From NCBI GenBank assembly GCA_026418275.1, contig JAOABQ010000072.1:1-64000 (forward strand): DNA of 64,000 nucleotides. The letters are read 5' to 3'. The position numbers were made by a program, and so were the translations under genes. Every line of letters begins with the position of its first letter. Positions within the stretch are counted from its first letter, which is position 1. This stretch comes from Clostridia bacterium. Its GTDB lineage: Bacteria > Bacillota > Clostridia > Acetivibrionales > DSM-2933. A model generated the notes under the pieces. It was not told the origin of the DNA, made no database searches, and saw nothing but the letters and a program-made list of their open reading frames with translations. Of the stretch, positions 50,581-61,900 are shown in pieces.

Positions 50581-52965
50581 ATGCTGGCATATGTTTTCCC
50601 AGGACAGGGCTCACAGCAAAAAGGCATGGGGGCAGAGCTTTTTGATGAATTTAAAGAGTTAATTTTTAAGACAGACAAAGTATTGGGATACTCTATCGAG
50701 GAACTTTGCCTGGAGGATCCTGAGATGAAATTGGCCAAGACTCAGCATACACAGCCTGCACTCTATGTAGTGAATGCATTGACCTATTATAAGAAAATAA
50801 AGGAAATGGGAAGAACACCGGATTATGTTGCAGGACACAGCCTTGGTGAATATAACGCCCTTTTAGCGGCAGGTGTATTTGATTTCGAAACCGGGTTGAG
50901 AATTGTCAAATATAGAGGAGAGTTGATGAGTCAGGCCAGCGGTGGTGGCATGGCTGCGGTTATTGGCATGGACGGGGAGAAGGTAAAACAGACTCTAGGG
51001 AAAAATGGATTTTATAATATCGATGTGGCCAATTTTAACTCCCCTTCACAAATCGTAATCTCGGGGCTTAAAGAGGATATTGAGGGAGCGCAGGCTGCTT
51101 TTTTGGAGGCAGGTGCTAAAAACTATGTGATTTTGAAGGTGAGCGGGGCATTTCATTCCAGGTATATGGAAGCTGCCAGGCTGCAATTTGAAACATTTAT
51201 TAATCAATTTGAATTTTCACCTCCAAGCCTACCTGTTATTTCAAATGTAGATGGGAGAATATATAAGAAGTCCAATATCAAAAGCAATATGGCCAAGCAA
51301 ATCACCGGTTCAGTCATGTGGACAGATACCATCCGGTATTTGATGGGGAAGGGAGAGGTTGAGATCGTTCAGATTGGCCCCGGAACGGTTCTTACCGGGC
51401 TCATTAGAAGTATTCAACGGGAAGCAGCCCCAATAATTGTGAACGAGGACACCGAAGGGGAAGATGACTTGGCTCAAACAAAAGGTAAAACTGATGAAAA
51501 GACTTTACAAGTCACTGGGGGGGCTCCAAAGGAGCAGGCCGGGACTCCTTTCATGGTGACAGGAGAAAGGGCTGTCAGGGAACAGGAACAAAGCGTAAGT
51601 GACGGGAAAATGGGTTACAGGATGTTTAAACCCGAATCGCTTGGCTCTGATGCCTTTAAAAAAGACTACAACTTGAAATATGCTTATTTAGCAGGTGGAA
51701 TGTATAAGGGGATTGCTTCTAAAGAAATGGTTGTAGCAATGGGAAAAGCAGGTATGATGGGTTTCCTTGGAACAGGAGGTCTAAACCTTTCCCAGATTGA
51801 AGAATCAATCCGTTATATTCAAAAGGAGCTTAACCATGGACAAGCTTATGGGATCAATTTTTTACATAATCCGATGGATGCCCGGCTTGAGGAAAAAACC
51901 GTGAACGTTTTATTATCCTATGGAGTAAGAAATATTGAAGCTGCTGCCTTTTTAAGTATAACTCCCGCATTGGTAATTTACCGTGTGAAAGGGTTACAAT
52001 GCGACAGTTCTGGAAAGGCTATTGCATTCAATAAAGTGATTGCCAAAGTATCTCGCCCGGAGGTGGCAGAAGCATTTCTAAGTCCGGCACCCGATTGGAT
52101 TCTATCCAAGCTTTTGGATGAAAACAAGATCACACGGGAGGAGGCCCAATGGGCAAAAAAAATTCCTATGGCGGATGATATTTGTGCTGAGGCGGATTCT
52201 GCCGGCCATACGGATGGCGCGGTAGCATATGCCCTGATACCCGCCATGATGAAATTGCGGGATGAAATAATGGAGAAATATCAATATGACAAGAAAATCC
52301 GGGTAGGTGCGGCAGGGGGAATTGGGACTCCCGAAGCAGCGGCAGCAGCTTTTGTGCTGGGGGTTGATTTTATTTTGACCGGATCGATTAACCAATGTAC
52401 AGTGGAAGCGGCAACCAGTAACCCTGTAAAAGACTTGCTGCAGCAAATGAACGTTCAAGATACCGAGTATGCCCCAGCAGGAGATATGTTTGAACTGGGT
52501 GCCAAAGTGCAAGTGTTAAAAAAGGGACTGTTTTTTTCCGCCAGAGCCAATAAGTTATATGACCTATACCGGCAGTTTAATTCACTTGATGAAATCGATG
52601 AAAGAACCCGAACCCAAATCCAGGAAAAGTATTTCAAGAAAAGTTTTGAGGAGGTATATCGGGATATTCAATCCTACTATCCTCCGGAAGAAATTGAAAG
52701 GGCGGAACGAAACTCCAAATATAAAATGGCTTTAATTTTTAAATGGTATTTCGGGTATTCCACCCGTCTCGCATTAGATGGCAATGAAACATGCAAAGTA
52801 GATTTTCAAATTCATTGTGGTCCTGCCCTGGGAGCTTTCAACCAATGGGTTAAAGGAAGCGAACTGGAAGGTTGGAGAAACCGGCATGTTGATGCGATAG
52901 GAGAAAAAATAATGAAGGAAGCGGCAAACTATTTGAATCAACGTTTTGAGAAAATGTCGGTTTAG
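50581..52965 (+). CDS. pksE: Trans-acting malonyltransferase-enoylreductase fusion (AT-ER)
   Basis: The 794 residues comprise two parts. Residues 1-290 are a canonical malonyl-CoA:ACP transacylase with FPGQGSQ, Ser87 in [10 protein letters not shown] and His in GAFHSRYM. Residues about 345-790 are an FMN-dependent enoylreductase of the PfaD/nitronate-monooxygenase type ([33 protein letters not shown]). A charged linker (about 290-345) joins them. The architecture matches PksE/PedB. The AT half would load malonyl on all AT-less modules, and the ER half can reduce double bonds in trans, since no synthase module in the window has an ER. AAGGAG and AAGGAAGGG precede the ATG. It is the last cluster gene. 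Confidence 0.96.
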   Translation: MLAYVFPGQGSQQKGMGAELFDEFKELIFKTDKVLGYSIEELCLEDPEMKLAKTQHTQPALYVVNALTYYKKIKEMGRTPDYVAGHSLGEYNALLAAGVFDFETGLRIVKYRGELMSQASGGGMAAVIGMDGEKVKQTLGKNGFYNIDVANFNSPSQIVISGLKEDIEGAQAAFLEAGAKNYVILKVSGAFHSRYMEAARLQFETFINQFEFSPPSLPVISNVDGRIYKKSNIKSNMAKQITGSVMWTDTIRYLMGKGEVEIVQIGPGTVLTGLIRSIQREAAPIIVNEDTEGEDDLAQTKGKTDEKTLQVTGGAPKEQAGTPFMVTGERAVREQEQSVSDGKMGYRMFKPESLGSDAFKKDYNLKYAYLAGGMYKGIASKEMVVAMGKAGMMGFLGTGGLNLSQIEESIRYIQKELNHGQAYGINFLHNPMDARLEEKTVNVLLSYGVRNIEAAAFLSITPALVIYRVKGLQCDSSGKAIAFNKVIAKVSRPEVAEAFLSPAPDWILSKLLDENKITREEAQWAKKIPMADDICAEADSAGHTDGAVAYALIPAMMKLRDEIMEKYQYDKKIRVGAAGGIGTPEAAAAAFVLGVDFILTGSINQCTVEAATSNPVKDLLQQMNVQDTEYAPAGDMFELGAKVQVLKKGLFFSARANKLYDLYRQFNSLDEIDERTRTQIQEKYFKKSFEEVYRDIQSYYPPEEIERAERNSKYKMALIFKWYFGYSTRLALDGNETCKVDFQIHCGPALGAFNQWVKGSELEGWRNRHVDAIGEKIMKEAANYLNQRFEKMSV

Positions 52966-52980
52966 CTTTTATATGAAGGA

Positions 52981-54801
52981 ATGACACCGACATCAACGCC
53001 GGTGCCCACAGTATCTCCTACACTGGCGTCTACAGCATCTCCAACACCCATACCGGCTGTTAACGCAGTTCAACCGCCTAAGCCTGCGAATACGCCAACA
53101 CCGGTACCTACTCCCACGTCAATTCCTGTGGTCTATCTGGTCCCCAAAAAGGTAAATGCTGCAAGAATGGTTTTTGATGCCTCTACCATGCAGGTATCCG
53201 GGGATGTAATCGTTGAGGTCGCAAACCGGGGGCCGGATGATGTGCCGAGTAAATTTAAGCTGCTCATTTTTGAGGATGCGAATTTAAATCATCAGTATGA
53301 CAGTGGAGATGCCGTCCTTGGTAGTAAAATTATGGAGAATACCCTTAAGGCAAATCAAACTGCGAGAGAGACTGTAACGGTCAAAGGGACGGTGTTGTTT
53401 AGGGATAACCTGGTATACGCCTTTGTAGACAGTGAGGACAGTATCAAAGAAACCGATGAGGAAAATAACGTGTTAAATAGTAAGGTAGACTGTAAAGTTG
53501 ATCCTGTGGTTGGAAGCTTTAACCCGGTATTGGAATGGGAATGGACCAATAGCAGTGTAAGCAATCCATCCTCCAATCAGGTGATGTGTGCCCCTGTGGT
53601 TGCAAGGCTGCATGATGACAACAGGGATGGGCAAATCAACCAGTATGATGTTCCTTGTGTTATATTCAATACCTTTGCCGGAAGTGAATATAGCTATAAT
53701 GGTACGTTAAGAGTCATTAGAGGAAGCGATGGAAAGGAACTGTTTAAGGTAACAGGATATGAGACTTTGCCGGGAACAAATCCTGCAGTAGGGAATATTG
53801 ACAGCGACGGTATTCCGGAGATCATAGCCATTGAGGAATTCCATGATTACCAAAAATCCGCAAGGGTACTGGTGTTTGAAAACAATGGGGAGTTTAAATG
53901 GGCAAGTGAATACCTTAGTTTTTCCGGTACATTCAGCGGTATTGCCAGCCCTGCAATTGCGGACGTAGATGGGGACGGCAAAGCGGAAATTATTTTAGGA
54001 TCGGCTGTTATCAATGCGGACGGTTCAACAAGGTGGAAGGGAACTGCCGGTTTCGGAAGGCTGAACTCTGTTGCAGCAGATGTATATGGTGACAAGGCTC
54101 CCGAAATCATAACGGGAGATACGGTGTATACGAATGAGGGAAGAGTTGTGTGGCAGAAAAAAGAAGCAGGAGATGGTTTCACAGCTGTAGCGGATTTTGA
54201 TAGCGACCCTTATGGAGAAATTGTAGTGGTATCATTAGGGTATATTACCCTTCTGGATAATACAGGAGATATTATTTGGGGACCAATGCCTATTCCGCCT
54301 GGAAACCCGACTAATAACCAAGGGGGGCCGCCCACCGTTGCAGACTTTGACAAAGACGGGAAACCTGAAATCGGTATTGCCGGCGGTTATTACTATACTG
54401 TTTTTGAGACAGACGGAAGTGTAAAATGGAAAAGTCCTACCAAAGACCATTCTTCCAACTGCACAGGTTCTTCGGTATTTGATTTTGAAGGGGATGGAAA
54501 GGCAGAGGATATTTATAGTGATGAAAGTTACCTCAGGATATACAACGGGATGGACGGAACCATTCTATTCCAGACCTATATAGGATCGGGCACCCTGATC
54601 GAACTGCCTGTAATCGTGGATGTTGACAACGATAACAACGCTGAAATCGTTGTGGCAAGCAACTCGTATGCATTTGGAGGCAGTACGGGTATACAGGTTT
54701 TCGGGGATAAAACGATACCTGGGTTAATACAAGGAAAATCTGGAATCAGCATGCCTATCACATTACGAATGTTAATGAAGACGGTACGATTCCGAGAATA
54801 G
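52981..54801 (+). pseudogene. Surface protein fragment 1: Thr-Pro linker, CARDB, FG-GAP repeats (no signal peptide)
   Basis: This 606-codon frame begins at once with a Thr/Pro/Ser linker (residues 1-50), then a CARDB-like domain (about 55-175, ending KETDEENN) and FG-GAP/VCBS-type repeats (about 200-585) with calcium-binding-like loops such as DVDGDGKAEI, DFDKDGKPEI and DVDNDNNAEI. Exported proteins of this kind normally have a signal peptide and anchoring domain. Here no upstream in-frame extension is possible because a stop lies at 52963-52965. The frame also breaks near 54715-54722: the family motif WVNTRKIWNQHAYHITNVN continues in another frame. I read this as the remains of a 5'-truncated, frameshifted gene, though the frameshift could be a sequencing error. 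Confidence 0.75.
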
Positions 54802-55541
54802 AAGAGAATAACTGGCAGAGCTATAATAATTACCGATGCAACCAATCACCTGAGGCGCTGAGTTGTGTAGATATATCTGCATCTCACTTTAGAATCACTG
54901 AAGATGCTGCTTCTCAAAACGTGACTCTTACAGTGAGGGTAGGAAACGCTGGAGCATTGTTTGTTGCCCCGGGTATCAAAACTGCATTTTTTGATGGAGA
55001 CCCCAAAGATGGCGGAGCACTGCTGGGAGTGGCACAAACTGATAAGGTACTACAGCCGGGGGAATATGTAGATTTGGCAATTTATGTCCCTGAGATTTCA
55101 AAGGAAATAGATTCGCTTTATGCAGTAGCAGATAATGACGGAACAGGAATGGGAATCATCAGAGAGATCAATGAGGAAAACAATAAAGTGAGTTTAGCCA
55201 AATCCGGTCACACTATTAACAACGTTGAACCTGAGGAAGCTGACCGGCTGATTCAATCCTCGGGAAGTGCGGGATTCATTATCATTGATGTTAGGACAGC
55301 GGATGAGTTTAACGCAGGGCATATACCGGGAGCCATTAACATGGATTATTATTCGGATGCTTTACAAGAAAGAATAGGAAAGCTTGACCGGACTAAAAAA
55401 TACCTTGTTTACTGCGGATCGGGAAAACGAAGCTCAGTTGTATCCGCAATCATGAATAGTATGGGTTTCAAAGAGCTATATAACCTCTTAGGTGGGATTT
55501 CTGCCTGGAAGGATAAAGGGTATACTTTGGTTAATGAATAG
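54720..55541 (+). pseudogene. Surface protein fragment 2: FG-GAP tail, CARDB and rhodanese domain
   Basis: This is the continuation of the preceding frame after a net shift of -1/+2. It is open from 54720 without its own start in homologous register. It begins WVNTRKIWNQHAYHITNVN, continues with a second CARDB-like domain ending REINEENN, and ends with a rhodanese-like domain whose active-site loop reads YCGSGKRSS. The rhodanese is complete, with IIDVRTADEFNAGHIPGAIN and GGISAWKDKGY. A shorter frame with GTG at 54921 is open, but I see no ribosome site for it. If the frameshift is an error, fragments 1 and 2 form one protein of about 850 residues. Confidence 0.75.
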
Positions 55542-55565
55542 GAAAATGGAATGAAAAATAGTTAT

Positions 55566-55596
55566 GGGGCTGGCCTAAAAAGGTGGCCTCTTTTTT
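55566..55596 (+). terminator. Rho-independent terminator after the surface-protein remnant
   Basis: GGGGC and CCT pair with AGG and GCCTC around an AAAA loop, with a small internal loop, and six T follow directly. It sits 24 bp after the stop at 55541 and separates this unit from the large SLH/RHS gene. Confidence 0.7.
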
Positions 55597-55641
55597 GTTA
55601 TGAAACTACATACTTTACATATTGCTTTTAAAAGTTTTCCT

Positions 55642-55670
55642 TTCACACCATAATTATGAAATGATATAAT
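55642..55670 (+). promoter_or_regulatory. Sigma-A-type promoter for the SLH/RHS gene
   Basis: TTCACA (55642-55647), a 17-base spacer and TATAAT (55665-55670) with an extended TGA before the -10 form a near-consensus vegetative promoter. It lies after a terminator and about 240 bases before the only downstream start, so the SLH/RHS gene probably has its own transcript. Confidence 0.7.
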
Positions 55671-55913
55671 ATGAGAGACGTTCCAGAAATAAGTAAAAAT
55701 ATGTAATAATACGAATAAATACAAAAATTAACTTTTGATATGGCAGATTTGAAATCAAATTTTCCCAAAAGAGGATTCATTCTGTGCGTTTGTATTCTTA
55801 GAAAGGAGGTATTTAGCTTACTAAATGGGTCCTAGGCAAGCATCTGAAAACAAAGTTTTTATATATAGAATGGGACGTTTTGGCAAACATTATTTTTAGA
55901 TAGGGGGTACATT
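55671..55913 (+). other. Long 5' leader of the SLH/RHS gene, no gene recognised
   Basis: About 240 AT-rich bases lie between the predicted promoter and the ATG. The stretch contains an unused AGGAGGT (55804-55810) followed 14 bases later by a 24-codon frame (55825-55899), and AGGGGG just before the ATG at 55914. I looked for a cyclic-di-GMP riboswitch core and did not find one. The remaining gap from 55542 holds only the terminator and promoter. The leader length suggests post-transcriptional control, but nothing specific can be named. Confidence 0.4.
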
Positions 55914-58900
55914 ATGAAATGGAGTTTTAGATTTAAATTAATTTCATTTGTTTTAATTGTTTGTATGCTGTGTGAGTGTACAGGTTTTGCAGCAGTAAGT
56001 TTAAACGGCAGCGGAACTCAGAATAAGTCCGCGTCTTTCATTGATATTGAGGGACATTGGGCCCAGGGAGTGATTGAAAAGTTTACCGGCAAGGACTGGG
56101 TAAAAGGATATGATGATGGGTTTTTCAGGCCGGATAAGCTTATTAGCAGGGCGGAATTCACTGCAATGGTGGTAAGAATATTAAATAAATTAAATCCGGC
56201 AGCAGAATGCAATTTTTCTGATGTGAAGCCAAAAGATTGGTTTTACAGGGAGGTAGCATCCGCAAATTTTGAAAATTATATTATCGGGTATCCGGACGGA
56301 ACTTTCAAGCCAAGGGCGGAAATGAGCAGGCAGGATGTTGCTGTTTTGGTATGTAGGCTTCTAAAGGTAGAGTCCTTTACCAAGGATTTTGTTACAAACT
56401 TTAAGGATGAGGGAAGCTTTCCCGAATGGTCGGCAGGAAGTATTCGTGCCCTTGCCTCCCATGAGATCATCAAAGGGTACCCTGACAATACATTTAAACC
56501 TGAAAGGCTTATCACTAGAGCAGAAGCTGTTAAAATGCTGGATGTAACATTAAAGCATATCGAGATTGAAGAGCCTCAAAATACTCCGATTCCAGGGGCG
56601 TTTCCTACGGATGATGGGTATACGCCGACACCTACCAGCACGCAAATACCTATTACGGTCTCTACACCGAAACCTACGGCGACTCCAATGCCGACACCAA
56701 CACCTACAAGTGTGTATATTCCACCTGTAGACAACAATAAGCCTCCGGTAGTCGATGCAGGGGAAGACCTGCATGTTGAGCTACCCAATACCATTGAGCT
56801 AAAAGGGACTGCCGCCGATGACGGACTACCCTCAGGCAGGCTTGTTGTTAATTGGGAAAAGGTCAGTGGCCCCGGAGCGGTTGATTTTAAAGATAAAAGC
56901 AAGCTGACTACCACCGCTGCCTTTAGCAATAGTGGTACCTACGTACTTCGCCTAACAGCTTCAGATAGCGTCAAATCCGCCTCAGATGAAATCACAGTCA
57001 TCGTGGATGCGATTCATAAGACCTATACAACCGATGAAGATTTTAATCTTGGAACCAAGATCAACCTGACAAATCCTGATCAGGCTGAAAGACTTGATAG
57101 ACTGCAGTTGGACGAAACAACCCAGGCATTTAATTTTATATGGATTGCTGTTTCCACCAAGGGTACAGTAGTAAAAATCGATACCGATACAGGAAAGGTA
57201 TTGGGTGAATATAGGACAGCACCTGAAGGGCAGCCTCTAAATCCTTCAAGAACTACTGTTGACCATAATGGGAATGTGTGGGTGGCAAATCGCGACGGAA
57301 ACAGTGTCGTGCGCGTTGGACTTATGGAAAATGGGCAGTGGGTTGACAAGAACGGAAACGGAAAATGCGATACATCAATAGGTCTTGGGGATGTAAAACC
57401 TTGGAAAAACACAAATAATGCCGATACAAATGGAGGTGTATCTACTGCAGAGGATGAATGTATCATTACCTATACAAGAGTAAGTGCATCAGGTACCCGA
57501 CATGTATCTGTAGATAAAAACAATGACGTTTGGGTTAGCGGAACCGGAAACGGAAGTGGAATTTTTGATTTGATTGATGGTGTTACGGGTAGGATTAAGA
57601 GATCAGAGGGACCGGTAGGTTATGGTGGTTACGGCGGCCTTATTGACAAAAACGGTGTAATTTGGTCATCCCTTTACCCGAGCAGGCTGCTGCGTTGGGA
57701 TACGACAAAGTCTTTGACAGGTGCGAACGGAGTTAACTGGAAGGGTTATGATTTGGCATGTTATGGCTTGGGTATTGACAGTAAAGAGAATGTATGGGTT
57801 ACTACCTTTGATCAAAACCGAATTAGGAAGTTTGCACCCGATGGAACCATCCTGGGTGAATATACCCATGGCGGTGCAAGTGCTCAAGGATGTGTTGTGG
57901 ATCATAACGATGATGTCTGGATTGCACATTCCAAAATAAGTGGGAACAATACCGTAGGTCATATCAAGAACGATGGCACCTTTGTGGGTAATGTGACGGT
58001 TGGAAACGGCCCTACAGGTGTTGCGGTAGACCCAAAAGGAAAAGTATGGGTTACAAACATGTATGATGGTACTGTCATGCGCATAGACCCAAATGCCGGA
58101 TCCATAGGCTCCGACAACAAAACGCCTGTTGGAGCTGTTGACTTTACCAGCGGAAATTTAGGCGGAGAGTTGTACAATTATAGTGATATGACCGGAAGTA
58201 CCTTAACCGGAGCTCCTGAGTTCGGGACTTGGACGGCTGTGTTTGACAGTGAAAAAGCCGGGCTGGAATGGGGAAAGATTTGCTGGAACGGAACTCTTTA
58301 TAATGATGGTGCCATTATAGTGTCTGTCAGCAGCAGTGAGGATGGCAAGAGTTTCAGCCAACTGCAAAAGGTTACAAACAGGGGCCTTTTAAATGTGCCA
58401 AATGGTCGCTATCTCAAAATCAATGTAAGTTTCAAACGCTCCAGTGACGGTAAAAGCCCGATATTGACAGACCTTACGGTAGGACAGAATGGATATACGC
58501 TCCCTGAGCAAGTCAATAAAAAACCTTTGGTGAATGCCGGTACAGATAAAAACATGATATTTAATGAAGGACTTGTAATGTCAGCAACAGTGGGTGACGA
58601 CTGTTTGCCTGCGGGTGAGCCTGCATCCATGGCATGGAGTAAAGTAAGCGGTCCTGGTGAAGTTGTTTTCAGTCCTTCCAATCTGGCAGCAGCCAAAGTA
58701 ACCTTCAGTCAGCCCGGAGTTTATGTACTTCAGCTCTCTGCCAGCGATTCGGAATTTTCAGACAGCGATAGCATGGTGGTCACAGTGAATGCGCCAACAG
58801 CCACACCAACAGCGACACCGACAGCAACACCAACAGCAACAGCAACACCAACAGCAACACCAACGGCCACACCAACGGCCACACCAACAGCCACACCGAC

Positions 58901-61900
58901 GGCCACACCAACAGCGACACCAACAGTGACACCAACAGTAACACCAACGGCCACACCAACAGTAACAACAACGGTCACACCAACAGCCGCACCGACGGCC
59001 ACGCCAACAAACACACCAACAGCCACACCAACAGTGACACCAACGGTCACACCAACAGCGACACCCACGGCGACACCGACAGCGACACCAACGACCACAC
59101 CAACAGCGACACCGACAGATACACCAACTGCTACACCGACAGCCACACCAATTCCAACAGAAACACCGAGCCCTTCTGATATTCCCACACAGCCGCCGGG
59201 ACTAGATTTGATACGTCCTGAAGTTGAGCTTACGGTAAATAAGGAAAAGGCAAATATCAATGAACCTGTAAGTATTACCGTAAATGCAACAGATAACACG
59301 GGTGTTGCATCTAAAATCCTCAGTATTAACGGAGCGCGGGTAGAATTGGATCATTCCGGCCAATATAAATTTACTTCATCTACTGCAGGAATCTTCAAGG
59401 TGGAGGCGTCAGCACAGGATAAAACAGGAAATGAAGGTTATGCAAGCAAGGAGTTTAGCATTATTATTGTAGGAGATACGATAAAGCCCAATGTTGAAAT
59501 ATCTTCACCTGCTGACTTTGCAAAAGTATCGGTGCCTACGGATATTATAGGGACAGTAAATGATATGAATTTGGCAAGGTACAAACTGGAATATTCCATG
59601 AAGGATACGAATAAGTATATCGAATTTGCCAGCGGAAAAATGCCTGTTACTAAAGGTGTGCTGGGAAGGCTGGATCCTACTGTCCTTAGAAATGGATTAT
59701 ACGACATACGTTTAACCGCAGTGGATACAAGCGGAAATATTAACTCAACAACTGTAACTTATCAAATGGATGGGGAAGTGAAAGTTGGTAACTTCAGTAT
59801 AAGTTTTGATGATATTACTGTTCCAGTAGCTGGAATGCCCATAACCGTTACACGTACTTATGATAGCAGGAATAAATCAAAAGGAGATTTTGGTATAGGC
59901 TGGTCTATGGATATTCACGACATAAAGTTGAGTGAAAGCTGTATACCGGGTGAATATTGGATACAGGAAGTGACCAATCCTGGAATGTTCCAAAAGCATG
60001 TCATGCGTGAGAAAAAGCCTCATACGGTTACGGTTGATTATCCTGACGGGCGTACCGATGAATTTCAAATGGTATTGTCTCCTGACAGCAATGTGATCAT
60101 TCCATTACAGCAAACAACGGTGTCTTTCCGTCCGAAACAAGGCACATTCTCCAAGTTGGAGGCGTTGGCAGACAATCTTTGTTGGATTGAGTATGGAAAC
60201 ACTGGAGATGAATTGGAAGATAACGAATTTGAATTGTATAATCCTGACAGGTATAAGCTAACCACCATGGATGGTACTGTATATATCATAAATCAAGAAA
60301 CAGGAGTAGAAAGCATTACTGACAATAATGGAAATTCAATTACTTTCGAGTGGGATGGAATCATCCACTCTGCAGGTCAAAGTGTAAAATTTATAAGGGA
60401 TTCAGAAGGAAGAATCAAAGAAATAACTGATCCTACTGGAAAAACTATTAAATATGAGTATGACTACTATGGGGACTTGGTAGCTGTAACAGATCAGGGC
60501 GGAAATACGACCCGGTTTACTTATAACTCCATTCATGGCTTGGTTGATATCATCGATCCCAGAGGTGTCAGACCGGTTCGAAATGAATATGACAATGAGG
60601 GGAGACTTGTTGCACATATCGATGCAAATGGGAACCGGATTGAGTATACACATAATTTGGATGGAAAACAAGAAATAATTAAGGATCGTTCAGGTAATCT
60701 AACACTCTTTACCTATGATGAAAGAGGAAATATACTTTCCAATACGGATGGGATGGGGAAAATTATAACCTATACCTATGATGAAAGTAATAATAAATTA
60801 TCCGAAACAGATGCCCTTGGAAATACTACTTTATATGCCTATGACAGCAGAAATAAGATGACAAGCAAGATCGACCCTATGGGGAATAAGACAGAATTCA
60901 CCTACGACAGTACCGGAAAAATATTAACCACAAAAGATCCCATGGGGCATATAACAACTAATGCTTATGATGCTAAAGGAAATATTGCATCAACAGTATA
61001 TCCCGACGGCACAAAAACTACTTATACATATGATCAAAGGGGCAACCTTACCTCAGTAACAGATCCTTTGGGGAGTATTAGCAAATATACTTACAATTCT
61101 AGAGGAAATAAAATCAGTGAAACGGATGGAATTGGGAATACTACAACTTTTGAATATAATATCAACGGCTGTTTAACTAAAAAAGTACAAATCCGAAGTA
61201 CAACGTCAGGTGTCGAAACTATTTCAACACAATATATCTATGACAGTTTAAACCACATCACAGAAACCATTGATCCTTATGGCAATAAAACAAAAGTTGA
61301 ATACAATTCCATCGGCAAACAGTCTTCCTTTACGGATAGTTCCGGCAACCGAAGAGAATACAAATATGATATATTCGGCAATCAAAACCTTAAAATGTAT
61401 TCAGATGGAACAACGGAAGAAAGCACATATGATATTGAGGGAAGGCTAATAACATCAAAGGACCGCTTAGGAAGAGCAACACAATATGAATATGATAAAT
61501 TGGGGAGAGTTGTAAAAACAATTTATCCCGATGGGGCTGCTACTAAGAATGAGTATAATGCAAATGGGGACATTGTAAAAACGATAGATGAACTGGGAAA
61601 TATCACGCAATATACCTATGATGCGGCTGGGAACAATACAGAGGTAGTTGATGCACTGGGAAATAAAACTACTTACCAATACGATAAAAACGGTAATAAG
61701 GTTAAAATGACAGATGCCAACGGGAACTGTGTCCAATATGTTTATGATGTGAATAATCGGTTGATAAAAACGATTTTTCCCGATGGAACGTCTACTTCCC
61801 AGAATTATGACAGCAGTGGAAGAAAAATATCCGAAACAGATCAAGCCGGAAAGGTAACAAAATATTCATATGACTCGGATGGAAGAGTTTTGAATGTTAC

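Noticed and set aside
55800..55913. Possible cyclic-di-GMP riboswitch before the SLH gene
   Set aside because: GGGACG is present, but the conserved core order (GCACAGGGCAAACC ... GGGACGCAAAG) is not, so no riboswitch is claimed.
58730..59299. 189-codon frame on the - strand coding Val-Gly-Val-Ala repeats
   Set aside because: It is the antisense of the Thr-Pro-Thr-Ala repeat in the SLH/RHS gene; it has no ribosome site and its composition is forced by the repeat.
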